Notes: generated from the letters alone by a model not told the origin. Positions 53,750-62,944 are shown, numbered from the stretch's first letter. The stretch: 64,000 nt of DNA from Megasphaera vaginalis (ex Bordigoni et al. 2020) (GCF_900240295.1 NZ_OEQB01000001.1:186001-250000); one strand, 5' to 3'. A program made the numbers and translations.

Positions 53750-55426
53750 TCAGCAGTCTGCAAAAGAACGATAATTGATGAAAAGGATGCCATATTTTCG
53801 AATATCCTGCATCGCCGCCACAAAGTTCTTCAATAAAAAAAGCCCTGTAACACGATGGTTACAGGGCCACATGATATAAAATTGGTGGAGCTGAACGCGG
53901 TAAGGTCGAACCTTACCGCTTGCGGCTTTTTTTGCCTTCTGGAAGTCCTCCCAGTCCACCTCATAGTCAGCATCCGAATACTTGCACGTCAGAATGACCT
54001 TGTCGTCGTAAAGGTAAATCTTGTCGACGAAATACTCCAAGACCATGTCCCTCACCTCATGGTCATCAAGGTTCGCATACAGGAACTTGCCAAAGTATGC
54101 CTTGATGCTGTGCTCGTCCTCGGAAAGTTCCTTCTTCGCCTTCTCCGTCTCGATGGCGTCCGTCAGCGCCTTCTTACGTCGCTCAAGCTCCTGCAAGCGT
54201 TCCTGCGTGGTCTCGCTGAAAATCCCCGCCTCAATCGCCTTGACTAGATTTTTAAGAGCCATCCGCGTATTAGCCAGCTCTTTTTCAAGGCTCTCAAGGT
54301 AGCTCGACTCGACGTAGCACTCCTTGTAGTACGCCGCCGCGTCCACAGCAAGGGACATCAGGTTCTCGGAATCGCTCAGCAACTCCTTCAGTAGCTGCTG
54401 TACCAGTCCCTCGATGAACGCAGCCTTGACTGGCTTCTTCTCGCAGCGCTTATGCCTCTGCTCCTTACAGTAGTAATAAAAGTGGTGCGCGCCCGTCTTG
54501 CTCGTGCCGGATACGCCCTGCATGGAGCTTCCGCATTCCCCGCAGAACAGCTTTCCCGTCAGCCAGTACCTCGGCTCGCCCTCCATGTGCTTTGAGCGGT
54601 TTCCAGCGCCCGTGCGCTTGTTCATAGCAAACATCGCCTGTGCCTTGTTGAACAGGTCTGTCTCGATGATGACGGGCATACCGTCTGGGATGACGATATC
54701 CGCGTACTTGTAGACCCCTGTGTACCTGTCGTTCTTCAGCACGCTCCTCAGCCCGTTGACCGTGAACTTCCTGTCAAGAGCTGTGGTTATGCCCTGAGCA
54801 TTCAGCTCGTCGGCTATCTGCTGCATCGGTTTGCCGTCAACGTAATCGTGAAAGATTCTCTGAACCACGGGAGCTTTCGCAGGGTCAATCTCATAACGCT
54901 TGTCCGCCGCCCTTCTGTAGCCCAATATCTTTTGACCGTTGGACAGTGCGTTCTTGGCGTTATACCTTAGCCCTCGCTCAATGTTCTCTCGCGACGAATC
55001 GCTCCACATCTGCGCGAACGCATCCATCACCGCTTCGGTGAACTTGCCCTGCGATGTGCTCACATCAGGCGCATTCTCCGCAACATACTCGATGCTGCAC
55101 CCAGCTTCACGAATCTTTCGTTTGGCATAGGTCAGCTGCAATACATCACGACCCAATCTATCGTTCTTCCACATGATGAGAACGGCAGGACGCAGCTTTG
55201 CGACCTCTGAAAGCATCAGCTTGTAATTTGGTCTGTTATCGTCCTGCCCAGACATCGCACGGTCTGCATACTCCTTGAGTATGCTGTAACCGTGCTCAGC
55301 CGCATAAAGCTGCACCAGCTCCTGCTGTTCCTCAATAGAAGCATCGTTTTGAGAGCTTGACGAGTAGCGGTAGTAAGCGATGGCAAGGTTATTATCGTTC
55401 TGAACAAATTTCTTTGTCTTTGCCAC
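53750..55426 (-). CDS. Large serine recombinase of element B
   Basis: Site-specific recombinase for integration and excision. 558 residues. The catalytic domain opens with IAYYRYSSSSQNDASIEEQQ, which holds the active serine, and continues with WKNDRLGRDVLQL. The recombinase domain carries ILGYRRAADKRYEIDPAKAP. A zinc ribbon has GKLFCGECGSSM and, further on, YYYCKEQRHKRC. A coiled coil follows near residues 380-440. The last 35 or so codons read straight through a perfect terminator hairpin at 53833-53868, so the native stop was probably lost or altered. Confidence 0.92.
   Translation of the reverse strand: MAKTKKFVQNDNNLAIAYYRYSSSSQNDASIEEQQELVQLYAAEHGYSILKEYADRAMSGQDDNRPNYKLMLSEVAKLRPAVLIMWKNDRLGRDVLQLTYAKRKIREAGCSIEYVAENAPDVSTSQGKFTEAVMDAFAQMWSDSSRENIERGLRYNAKNALSNGQKILGYRRAADKRYEIDPAKAPVVQRIFHDYVDGKPMQQIADELNAQGITTALDRKFTVNGLRSVLKNDRYTGVYKYADIVIPDGMPVIIETDLFNKAQAMFAMNKRTGAGNRSKHMEGEPRYWLTGKLFCGECGSSMQGVSGTSKTGAHHFYYYCKEQRHKRCEKKPVKAAFIEGLVQQLLKELLSDSENLMSLAVDAAAYYKECYVESSYLESLEKELANTRMALKNLVKAIEAGIFSETTQERLQELERRKKALTDAIETEKAKKELSEDEHSIKAYFGKFLYANLDDHEVRDMVLEYFVDKIYLYDDKVILTCKYSDADYEVDWEDFQKAKKAASGKVRPYRVQLHQFYIMWPCNHRVTGLFLLKNFVAAMQDIRKYGILFINYRSFADC
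53833..53868 (-). terminator. Terminator hairpin inside the recombinase 3' end
   Basis: Perfect 10-bp stem GCCCTGTAAC/GTTACAGGGC, 6-base loop, followed by TTTTTTTATTG on the minus strand. It lies about 90 bases before the stop codon in frame. Another perfect repeat, GCGGTAAGGT/ACCTTACCGC, is at 53898-53920. Confidence 0.8.
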
Positions 55427-55454
55427 CTATAAGGTCACCTCCTAAATTCACTCT

Positions 55455-56771
55455 CTATATTTCATCGTCTACAAGTGCAAAAATCCAAGATAGCCACGCC
55501 AAAACACTTGTTGCTCTACGATGCACTGTTGAGCCTTCATTGCAGACATTTAGTCGCAACATTTCCTTTTCAACGTATGCTTTATCAGGAAATTCACCAC
55601 TATTCACAACGATACCGAACAAATCATGAAAGATTTGATGTTGCAATATCAGGCTGGTGTAAGCTAACTGACGCTCTCTATAACGCATGTTCAGTATTTT
55701 GTGCGCTGTATCTGTCAGACTTGTTGCATTACGCGAACGTTGAAACAGTCCTAAATATTCACCCGCAGCTGGGTAATATGCAGCCTGTCGCGTTACCAAG
55801 CCCATATGCTCGGTAACCTGCTCTGTAGTCAACGTATTATCTTCAGCAGAGCTTAAGCGTTCCGCAAGCGATATTACTCTATCAAATCTATCCGCTTGAA
55901 TAAACGGAATTTTCTTATCCACCTGTTTATCCTGATTATCATCAGTTACCACAGGCGTATTCTTCCATACATCGACAATATCCTTCTCTGAAATCTGGCA
56001 ATCCTCAAACGTATAGGCTTGTTTGTTTCGTAATCTAATTGAAGAGAAAGAAGTTGGCTCAGTAAACTCGTATTCATACAAATAATAAGTCAGATTTGTG
56101 TACTGGGAAAATACCAATCTAATAGGTTTCTGAACTATAGCAAGGTATTTTCTATACGGAAAATAAAGCTGTCGTACATTAAAGTCATCATTACGAATAT
56201 TCTTGGCTTCCATAATGCATACAGACCGCTGTGATTCAAAACCACCATCAATTTCAAGTTGCGCCTTGCTAACATTGATGGTCTTCTTTGCTGTACCATC
56301 TAATAAATTAACGTCAAACGAAAAATCGCCAGTTCCCATTCGACCATTGAAAGTCTCCAATAGGCCCTGCTCTTCTTCATTAAGAAAATTCTCCAAAGTA
56401 TGCGTTGCTAGAAGCGCATTTATCGCATTTGATTCGCTTGTAAGATTTTCCAAACGTAAAGTTTCATAATCAGGCAAGGTTATAGCTTTTGGTCTCAGCT
56501 CCGTAACATCTGGAAACTTCTCGTACAAGTCAAAATTTCCTAGTACATAAGAATGCCGAGAAACTGGCAATACATTCAATCCAAGCTCTTTTAGAGGGGC
56601 AGCAACCGATTCGGAAGTATCAAACTTTGTCATCAATCGTGGCTCTCTAAAAGCTTTAATTTCACTTGCTTGGATTTCATATAACCCACCTTGGCGAGTC
56701 TTTTCCTCAATGGGATATCTAGCCAGTATCTCCTTCCAAGCTTTATCCAATTTACCAGTGAAATCAGCCAC
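55455..56771 (-). CDS. Type II restriction endonuclease (predicted, partner of the Dam-type methylase)
   Basis: 438-residue protein next to a Dam-type methylase. A PD-(D/E)xK-like core is visible: KAQLEIDGGF, then SVCIMEAKN (about residues 170-195). The region around 320-370 (LTTEQVTEHMGLVTRQAAYY) looks like a winged helix. The restriction role is inferred from that core and the overlap of 8 bases with the methylase gene. If the pair is matched, the site would be GATC or a related sequence. It is longer than DpnII/MboI enzymes. Lower GC than the mobilisation genes. Confidence 0.75.
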   Translation of the reverse strand: MADFTGKLDKAWKEILARYPIEEKTRQGGLYEIQASEIKAFREPRLMTKFDTSESVAAPLKELGLNVLPVSRHSYVLGNFDLYEKFPDVTELRPKAITLPDYETLRLENLTSESNAINALLATHTLENFLNEEEQGLLETFNGRMGTGDFSFDVNLLDGTAKKTINVSKAQLEIDGGFESQRSVCIMEAKNIRNDDFNVRQLYFPYRKYLAIVQKPIRLVFSQYTNLTYYLYEYEFTEPTSFSSIRLRNKQAYTFEDCQISEKDIVDVWKNTPVVTDDNQDKQVDKKIPFIQADRFDRVISLAERLSSAEDNTLTTEQVTEHMGLVTRQAAYYPAAGEYLGLFQRSRNATSLTDTAHKILNMRYRERQLAYTSLILQHQIFHDLFGIVVNSGEFPDKAYVEKEMLRLNVCNEGSTVHRRATSVLAWLSWIFALVDDEI

Positions 56772-57606
56772 TAATCAACACCTCCTTCACAGCACCTCTT
56801 CTATCACCACGTGAATTGATAGAACGTTTTGCCTCTACTGTTTCTATTTTGAAATCCTCATACAACTCGCGAATCTCTTCACAGTCACTATTTGACTGCA
56901 AGAAATGAATTCCCTGTTCACGCAACTTAATACATTCATCTCGTAGGCGTATTTGCTCGTCATATCCGAAACCGTCTTGGGTATACCCTGTGAATGCCGA
57001 AGTGGCTGTAATTGGCATATAAGGCGGGTCTAAGTAGACAAAGGCGCCCTTTGGCAAATCTTTTAGGGATTCAGCAAAATCCCCTTGGCGCATATCAATA
57101 TCTGCTTCACTGAAGTATTTATGCAATGCCCTGATGCCAACTTCATTTACAATATTAGGGTGCTTGTACCTTCCATAAGGAACATTGAGTTGACCAGCAG
57201 AATTCACCCTGAAAAGACCATTAAAACAAGTCTTGTTCAAGTAAATAATCCTTGCAGCTTTTTCAACACTCGATAGTTCGTCAAACCCCGATTCTCTATC
57301 AAGCCCTCGAACACGGTAGAACCATTCACTGCCCAGCTGTTCATTCTTCTCTTCATGCACAGCCAATTCTTTAATGAGCTCGTTTGGGTTATCTCTTACA
57401 ACCATATAAACATTGATTAGCTCTTCGTTGTAATCGTTGATTCGCACATGTTGTGGCTGTTTATCAAATAGAACAGCACCGCCACCTACAAAAGGCTCAA
57501 CATAATAGCTAATTTTCTTTGGTAGCCTTTGCTCTATTTCATCAAGCAATTGTCTTTTACCACCTACCCACTTCAGGATAGGCTTGACAAGTTTATTCTT
57601 CTTCAA
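56764..57606 (-). CDS. Dam-family adenine-N6 DNA methyltransferase
   Basis: 280-residue class alpha adenine methylase. The SAM motif is PILKWVGGKRQLLDEIEQRL near the N-terminus, with FVGGGAVLF. The catalytic motif DPPYMPITATSAFTGY lies about residue 195. The domain order is that of Dam and M.DpnII, so GATC methylation is likely. It protects host DNA against the adjacent nuclease. AGGAAAT precedes the ATG. Confidence 0.93.
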   Translation of the reverse strand: MKKNKLVKPILKWVGGKRQLLDEIEQRLPKKISYYVEPFVGGGAVLFDKQPQHVRINDYNEELINVYMVVRDNPNELIKELAVHEEKNEQLGSEWFYRVRGLDRESGFDELSSVEKAARIIYLNKTCFNGLFRVNSAGQLNVPYGRYKHPNIVNEVGIRALHKYFSEADIDMRQGDFAESLKDLPKGAFVYLDPPYMPITATSAFTGYTQDGFGYDEQIRLRDECIKLREQGIHFLQSNSDCEEIRELYEDFKIETVEAKRSINSRGDRRGAVKEVLISG

Positions 57607-57623
57607 GCTATTTCCTCCTATCC

Positions 57624-57800
57624 TTAGTTACCAGTATTTGATGTTTTTGCACGCTTTGTTGCAAATTCTTTTGCTGCAAGACGCAAGAATGCCGATAGAG
57701 ATAATCCATATTCATTAGCTATATTTTTGATTTCGTTTTTTTCTGATTCGGCAAGTGAAATCGAAACCGATACTCGCTTTTCATCTAATTTGCTTAGCAT
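57624..57800 (-). CDS. Small ribbon-helix-helix protein
   Basis: 58 residues: a beta strand DEKRVSVSISLAESEKNEIK, then helices NIANEYGLSLSAFLRLAAKE with the RHH spacing, and a basic tail. AGGAGAAT lies before the ATG. It sits 17 bases upstream of the methylase gene and is likely cotranscribed. It may control the restriction-modification genes, as C proteins do, or act with the Mob proteins. Confidence 0.75.
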   Translation of the reverse strand: MLSKLDEKRVSVSISLAESEKNEIKNIANEYGLSLSAFLRLAAKEFATKRAKTSNTGN

Positions 57801-57984
57801 AGATTCTCCTCATTTATGAACACAAATATACTTTTGTAGTGTAGCACACAACCATTATTTTTTCAATAATTCTTAGATAAGAATTATTGAATAAGCTGAT
57901 AAAATATACGATTGAGCTCTTCTCCAATGCTTCTGCAAGACCGTCTGAAGACGGTCGAGATTGCACGAAACAAAGGAGGATTCC

Positions 57985-58260
57985 ATGAATTTCAATGATT
58001 ACATCAAGACCTACGAAGACCTATCAAGGCAGGTGGGCGGCATGGTTCTCGCCAACGAGATTGCAAGCCGTCCGCTAGAGCTAATAAATGGTGATTTGGA
58101 CAATGAGATATTCCAGTACTTCATCATTTCCGACCCCGATTTCCTACTAGAGCACACCGATGAGGTGGTTTTCCACGACGAGGAACTAGACCTGTACATC
58201 TGGGGGATAGACCATTTCGGGACGGCATGGTCTGGCGTTCCTGTCCCTGAACTTCACTAG
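57985..58260 (+). CDS. Unknown acidic 91-residue protein of element B
   Basis: The only plus-strand gene of element B, divergent from the restriction genes. It starts MNFNDYIKTYEDLSRQVGGM, with AAAGGAGG 7 bases before the ATG. It is strongly acidic (many Asp/Glu, e.g. DPDFLLEHTDEVVFHDEELD) and has no membrane segment. Small acidic proteins in mobile elements can mimic DNA and block restriction enzymes, but I see no family match and this is speculation. A terminator follows at once. Confidence 0.7.
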   Translation: MNFNDYIKTYEDLSRQVGGMVLANEIASRPLELINGDLDNEIFQYFIISDPDFLLEHTDEVVFHDEELDLYIWGIDHFGTAWSGVPVPELH

Positions 58261-58262
58261 AC

Positions 58263-58304
58263 GCAAAATAGCGGCTTCCAATTAAGGGAACCGCTATTTT
58301 TTTT
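58263..58304. terminator. Terminator between the acidic protein and relaxase genes
   Basis: Stem AAAATAGCGG..TTCC/GGAA..CCGCTATTTT with T runs on both strands; it can serve both convergent genes. Confidence 0.88.
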
Positions 58305-59826
58305 ACTCGTACTGCTCGCCATCAGTCTTACCTGCCGTTCTGTCTGCTTCATAGACATCCTGCATGTGGCTTGTGACCCTTCTGCCGCCTGTTCGGCTTA
58401 TCTCGTGGTCAATGGCACGATTTGCAGCCTTGAGTCGCTTCTCGGCGTCCCACATGTTCTTTCTCGACTCGTAGAGACGCTTTTCTGCTTCCTCGCGTGC
58501 CTGTCTTCGCTGCTCCTCAATCATCTGCCTCATAATCTCTGCCAGCATCTGGGCGAACATGTCATCGAGCATACGCTCGAACGGTGACTTGCCCTTCTGA
58601 TTACCTGCAATCTTGAAGTACTGGCTTAGACCATAGAGGTTCGGCGTCTTGTGGGTCTTCAGCTCGTCGAGGTTAGCCTTGTCAGCCTTGAACTGCTCAC
58701 GCGCCTCGTCCACATCGGCTTGCAGCTTCTCTGTTGTCTCGTCAATATTGTTCTGTGCGTGGCACATATCGTTATATATGGCATCCCCTCGCGTATCGAC
58801 CCTTCGTCTGCGATATTGAGAAGCCAGAGCATCCGTGAAGTCCCTAACATCCTCAGAATCGACCTTGTAATCATCAAGCAGGGAATAAACCACCTCATCC
58901 TTCGTATAACCTTTAATAGGTTCTGTAACGTCTTCTGAGGCGTTTTCCTGATAGATTGGTATAACTGTCGGCTTCTGGTCTTCTACAGCCTTATTTGCCT
59001 GTTTCTGGTCGTAGTAGGATTCGATGGAGCCCTTCGTCAGGTCGTCGGCTAAAAGCTTTGCCTTGCGGCGGCGCTTGCGGGGCTTGTCACCGTAGATGTC
59101 CATCATCTTGTAGCACCATGCCTCGTGTTCCTCTCCGTCCTTGCCCTTGCGTTTCTGCTCCATCAGCTCGACGCCGTAGACCCCGAGATTATGCTTGAAC
59201 TCGTCAAGGGACTTGGATTCATCACGCGCCCGCTGCACACGGTCGCCCAGCCTTTGCTCGAACGCATCGCAGCTCTCGCGACGTTTAGTCCATGTCGTGC
59301 CTTCCTTGTGTTTTTCGCGCTCGAACTTGGGCGTTCCGATGACGGACAAGCCCTCCTCTGCTGCAAGCTCGTCGCTCGCATTCTTGACCTCGAAATGTCG
59401 TCGGTTATCTCGTAGCGTCTGACCTGTCACCTCGTCATGGTTCACGACGAGGCAGTGTGCATGAACACATCCACCTTTGCCGTCGTTGTGCACGGTGACG
59501 TAACACATCGAGTTGGGATAGAGCTTCTTGCACAGCTTGTAGCTATGCTCACCTGCCATCTGCTCGTCCGACTTGTTTCCAGCCTTCAGCTCGTCAGGCG
59601 AGAAGGAGACGCGCACCTCGAACGCCTCATAACGCGATGCAGGGTGCCTCTTGTGCATCTCCTCGGCATATATCGCCATGTCATCTCTGGGCATGTCACC
59701 GACCTCGTAGGCAGCCCTCGTCGTGCCTTCGACTTCGTGCATCTTCTTCTTTTTGCCATTGCCAAGTTCGGTGTAAATCATGCTCGCCTTGGCATCCTTA
59801 AGCGGATGGATGTACGTCGTCGCCAT
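58303..59826 (-). CDS. Relaxase (mobilisation nuclease)
   Basis: Nicks the origin of transfer and pilots the strand during conjugation, using another element's transfer machinery. 507 residues. The N-terminal relaxase domain has candidate catalytic tyrosines (ASMIYTELG, about 17) and the metal-binding histidine motif GGCVHAHCLVVNHDEVTGQT (about 120). The C-terminal half is long, charged and helical (EEQRRQAREEAEKRLYESRK). GGAGG lies 8 bases before the chosen ATG (MATTYIHP), and the start lies inside the mobC end, so the two are coupled. MobQ/MobP type is not resolved. Confidence 0.88.
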   Translation of the reverse strand: MATTYIHPLKDAKASMIYTELGNGKKKKMHEVEGTTRAAYEVGDMPRDDMAIYAEEMHKRHPASRYEAFEVRVSFSPDELKAGNKSDEQMAGEHSYKLCKKLYPNSMCYVTVHNDGKGGCVHAHCLVVNHDEVTGQTLRDNRRHFEVKNASDELAAEEGLSVIGTPKFEREKHKEGTTWTKRRESCDAFEQRLGDRVQRARDESKSLDEFKHNLGVYGVELMEQKRKGKDGEEHEAWCYKMMDIYGDKPRKRRRKAKLLADDLTKGSIESYYDQKQANKAVEDQKPTVIPIYQENASEDVTEPIKGYTKDEVVYSLLDDYKVDSEDVRDFTDALASQYRRRRVDTRGDAIYNDMCHAQNNIDETTEKLQADVDEAREQFKADKANLDELKTHKTPNLYGLSQYFKIAGNQKGKSPFERMLDDMFAQMLAEIMRQMIEEQRRQAREEAEKRLYESRKNMWDAEKRLKAANRAIDHEISRTGGRRVTSHMQDVYEADRTAGKTDGEQYE

Positions 59827-60322
59827 CTGTTTCACCTCCGTCCTCTGGAAGCCAGAAATCCTTCATCTGCTCGAACTCGTAGTCGGAAATCTTGCCGATT
59901 TGCTCGCGGGAAAATTCCGCACGTGCATCAAGCAACTGCCTGTCGATGCTTGAGAATTTCAACTGCAAACTTTTCAGCTCAGCAAGTACCTCACTCTCGC
60001 GCATCGGGGTCACGCCGAAGCACTCCCGATAGCTTGCGCTCGCGTTCAAACGACGAGCAATCTGATTCAAGTTGCAGCCGATTTTGTTTACCTCGGCGGT
60101 AAGCAAATTAAGGTCGCGATTATTTGTGATAATCATTTTCTTCACTTCGTGGTTCAGCGCAGCATCGCGAAGATACTGCGACACCGTTACGCCCCACTGG
60201 TTTGCCTTCGACTTAATCGCCTCTGCCTCGGACTCGGTAACGCGAATCTTGACCGTGCCCGACTTGCGTTTTCTCTCGCTGGAAGCAGGTATCTTACCTG
60301 CATGTTTCTTATCTTTCTTCAT
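59798..60322 (-). CDS. MobC-like accessory mobilisation protein
   Basis: Helps the relaxase open the origin of transfer. 174 residues. A basic N-terminus (KKDKKHAGK) leads into a ribbon-helix-helix (TVKIRVTESEAEAIKSKANQ, then VSQYLRDAALN) and the MobC box LNLLTAEVNKIGCNLNQIAR. GGAGG lies 9 bases before the ATG of MKKDKK. It overlaps the relaxase gene by 29 bases. Confidence 0.87.
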   Translation of the reverse strand: MKKDKKHAGKIPASSERKRKSGTVKIRVTESEAEAIKSKANQWGVTVSQYLRDAALNHEVKKMIITNNRDLNLLTAEVNKIGCNLNQIARRLNASASYRECFGVTPMRESEVLAELKSLQLKFSSIDRQLLDARAEFSREQIGKISDYEFEQMKDFWLPEDGGETDGDDVHPSA

Positions 60323-60763
60323 AGCTGAAATCCTCCTTGTAAATTGATGAAACATGACGCTTCTGCGTCATGCGCAAATTGCGTAGAAAAGGGAATTAAC
60401 GCAAGCAGACATCCTGTGCGTACAAATCCTCGCTTCGCTCGGACTTGACGCAGGATGTAGCTTGCGGGGGCTTCGCCCCTCGACCCCGAAATCCAGACCC
60501 CAAGCACGGGTCTGATGGTGCCGACGACTCGGCACGTGAGGCACGACTGCCTCGCTGGAAATCGAGGTGTAGATACGCCCACCAGATGAAGGGACGGAGC
60601 GTCATCCCGCGTCGAAAAATCGACGGCATCCCCACCGAAAACGGACGGGCATAGTTTCGGTTTCGGGACGCTTGTTGGTCTCATATTGGTGCGATCTTGG
60701 TCAGAAAGAGACCAAGAAGACGCCAGAACGGAGACCAAAATCAAGCGACTTGCTGCGAGCATG
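60323..60763. other. Candidate origin of transfer (no gene)
   Basis: 441 bases between mobC and the primase gene with no supported gene. A large imperfect inverted repeat spans 60401-60465, with outer stem GCAAGC/GCTTGC, middle CATCCTG..GCG/CGCAGGATG and inner TCC..GGA. Next to it is GGGGGCTTCGCCCCT. The position directly upstream of mobC and the cruciform potential are what an oriT would show. The nick site cannot be read. Confidence 0.45.
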
Positions 60764-62443
60764 TCAGTCCTCCTCGGACGGGAAATCGTCACTTGAGGAG
60801 ACCGCCGATGCTTCGCGCACGAGACCTCTGTATCGGTCTTTCAGTATGTCCGGCTGGCACCGCTTCTGGATGTCACTGCCTGTGTATGAACCGTTCATCC
60901 AAGTTCGCACATCATACTCGGCGATGAGAGGCTCAGGTGCGTCCATGCGGTCTGTGGAGCGCACAGGATTCTCCGTCTCGTTCCACCCTGGATAATCGAC
61001 GAGCAATGAGCGAACCTCGTCGCGAAATGGATTGATACCAACAGGCTTTCCAGCGCTATTATTGCGGGCGAACCACTTCACATAGAGGTCGTAGAGGAAC
61101 TGCCACGGCACCAAGTCCCACTTCAGCTCGTCCATGACCGTCGCCATGAACTCGCGGATAGGGTCGTTGAACTGCTTGTACTCCTCCAGCAGGTCAAGGC
61201 ACGCCTGAGGCTTAACCAGCTCGTAGTAGTCCGTCGTCGCCAGCAGCTTGTAGAGAACGTACTCGAGCACATCCTGACGCCCCAGATAGTCGTCCTTGAT
61301 GTACTTGCGCTCGCAACCCTCGAAGCGCTTCTCCATCGGAACGAGAAGCAAGCGACGGTACGCCGAGTCCGACTTGTCCTTGAAGCGCGGAAGGGCATTG
61401 ATGCACTGCACCATGAACCCATGGAAGACGAGGCTGAGCGGGTCTTTGAACTTGCGGTCTACCAGCACGGGGTCACCCGTGATGACAGCCTTCAGAGCCG
61501 CCGCCTTGTCGAGGTAAGCGCTCGTGTCGTTCTCGTCCACAATGACAGCTGACACCCTCGTGAGGGCACTCAGCCCATACTGGTTGCCAAAGCCCGTGAT
61601 TGAGATGGAAGCGCAAGCATCCTCACCGCAGAGGTTTCTCATCAGTCGGCACAGCGTCCCCTTGCCGTTATTGCCTGACTTCGAGTAGAGCCACACCGAC
61701 CTGTGCCAAGGCACGTTAGGGCGGATGATTGCTCCCAGCGTCTGCCAGAGCAACTCCTGCACGTCTGGGTCGTCGGAGAGGGATTGCATCCAGCTCTCGA
61801 CATCCCAATTCGCGCCATCGGGCATGGTGATGTGCGGGTTTATCGCGCCATCGACGAAGTGCACATGAGACTTCGTCGTGAACACAAGCTCCGGGTCGAA
61901 GTCCATAAGCATCTTGTTCGCATAATCATAGATGCCGTTACCCACAGCAATAAGGTCGCGGTCACGACAAATCTTCTTGAGCGGTGCCTCGTCCTTCAGG
62001 AAGGCATATACCTCGTCGATGTCATGGCTGCTGATTTGCCTGTTGTACTGGCGGATGAGGCGTCGAATTGCCTTCTCGCTCGTGTCATAGGTGCCGAGTT
62101 TCTCGCCCTCGGTCGCATACACACCCACAAGGCAGTTGTCCTCATCGCTCGCATCACCAAATGCCACACGGCATACGCGATGGACGACGATGAGGATGCG
62201 TCCAATCTCAGAGGGTGGAAGCGCCTTAAGGATGTCGTACTTTTCCTTGCCCTTCTTGGGCGTAGGGAACTCGCCAGACCCCGGTGGGTCTTCCGGTCCC
62301 TTGTTGTAAGTGTTGACCTCGCGGTTGATTTCATCTAGCAGCTCACGCTTTATCGTTGCCTGAGAAGGCGGATTGCCCAAATCGACCTGCTCCAGATAGT
62401 CTTCTGTAATCGAGCTGACAAGCTCGTCAAATGTTTGATTCAT
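60764..62443 (-). CDS. D5/P4-type primase-helicase
   Basis: Replicative SF3 helicase with D5-type N-terminal region. 559 residues. The D5_N-like part covers about 150-240 (DRDLIAVGNGIYDYANKMLM). Walker A is SKSGNNGKGTLCRLMRNL (about 255), Walker B VSAVIVDENDTSA (about 295), then the sensor QCINALPRFKDKSDSAYRRL and a C-terminal winged-helix-like part. A primase catalytic domain is not evident in the first 120 residues. It implies that element B can replicate as a circle, like many satellite or plasmid-like elements. No good ribosome site beyond GGAGG about 8 bases before the ATG is needed. Confidence 0.85.
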   Translation of the reverse strand: MNQTFDELVSSITEDYLEQVDLGNPPSQATIKRELLDEINREVNTYNKGPEDPPGSGEFPTPKKGKEKYDILKALPPSEIGRILIVVHRVCRVAFGDASDEDNCLVGVYATEGEKLGTYDTSEKAIRRLIRQYNRQISSHDIDEVYAFLKDEAPLKKICRDRDLIAVGNGIYDYANKMLMDFDPELVFTTKSHVHFVDGAINPHITMPDGANWDVESWMQSLSDDPDVQELLWQTLGAIIRPNVPWHRSVWLYSKSGNNGKGTLCRLMRNLCGEDACASISITGFGNQYGLSALTRVSAVIVDENDTSAYLDKAAALKAVITGDPVLVDRKFKDPLSLVFHGFMVQCINALPRFKDKSDSAYRRLLLVPMEKRFEGCERKYIKDDYLGRQDVLEYVLYKLLATTDYYELVKPQACLDLLEEYKQFNDPIREFMATVMDELKWDLVPWQFLYDLYVKWFARNNSAGKPVGINPFRDEVRSLLVDYPGWNETENPVRSTDRMDAPEPLIAEYDVRTWMNGSYTGSDIQKRCQPDILKDRYRGLVREASAVSSSDDFPSEED

Positions 62444-62601
62444 GCCTTATTTCCTCCTTTCAGGATTTGACTTCTCACTCAACCCATGTAGAGGAAATAC
62501 CTTGCATTACCAGCCGTTTTATGGTATCCTTTACACAAGTTGAAGTTGGTTGTCCCATTTGCTTAGCACGGCAGGGGGCAACCTTTTCTTTTTGTCTTAA
62601 A

Positions 62602-62865
62602 TCAGGGATTGATGTTGTGTCCGGCAAGGATGTAGTCGCGGAATCTTTCACGTGCGATGAGCTTCTTCTTGCCGCTCATGACAACGAAATCAACCTCTGG
62701 CAATTGGATGATGCGCTGCAAGCGTGCGCGCCCGATGTCAAAGAACACCGTCGCCTCGTCCATGGTCATCAAATCCTTATGCGATAGAGCCGCCATCAGA
62801 TTTGAATACTCGGAATACGTAAGGTCTCCGAACTTCGTGTGCTTCGTCTTCGTAGCTTTTGACAT
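62602..62865 (-). CDS. Excisionase-like helix-turn-helix protein
   Basis: 87 residues. The motif LMTMDEATVFFDIGRARLQR is a winged-helix DNA-binding region like that of small excisionases (Tn916 Xis type), and the end RERFRDYILAG fits. GAGGAA lies before the ATG. It precedes the primase gene by 158 bases, a gap without a gene. A role in excision or in controlling replication genes is inferred. It lies in a transcript with a long hairpin leader. Confidence 0.65.
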   Translation of the reverse strand: MSKATKTKHTKFGDLTYSEYSNLMAALSHKDLMTMDEATVFFDIGRARLQRIIQLPEVDFVVMSGKKKLIARERFRDYILAGHNINP

Positions 62866-62894
62866 ATCTATTTCCTCTCTTTCTTGGCAAACAA

Positions 62895-62944
62895 AAACGG
62901 GCGGCAAACCGATAGGATTTCTCCTAAAGGTTCACCGCCCGTTT
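62895..62944 (-). terminator. Attenuator-like hairpin upstream of the excisionase gene
   Basis: A 10-bp outer stem AAACGGGCGG/CCGCCCGTTT, then AACC/GGTT and an inner TAGGA/TCCTA, followed on the minus strand by TTTTTGTTTG. It lies 30 bases before the gene and about 100 bases after the promoter at 63051-63079, with no gene between. So it would stop transcription within the leader unless relieved. Confidence 0.75.
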
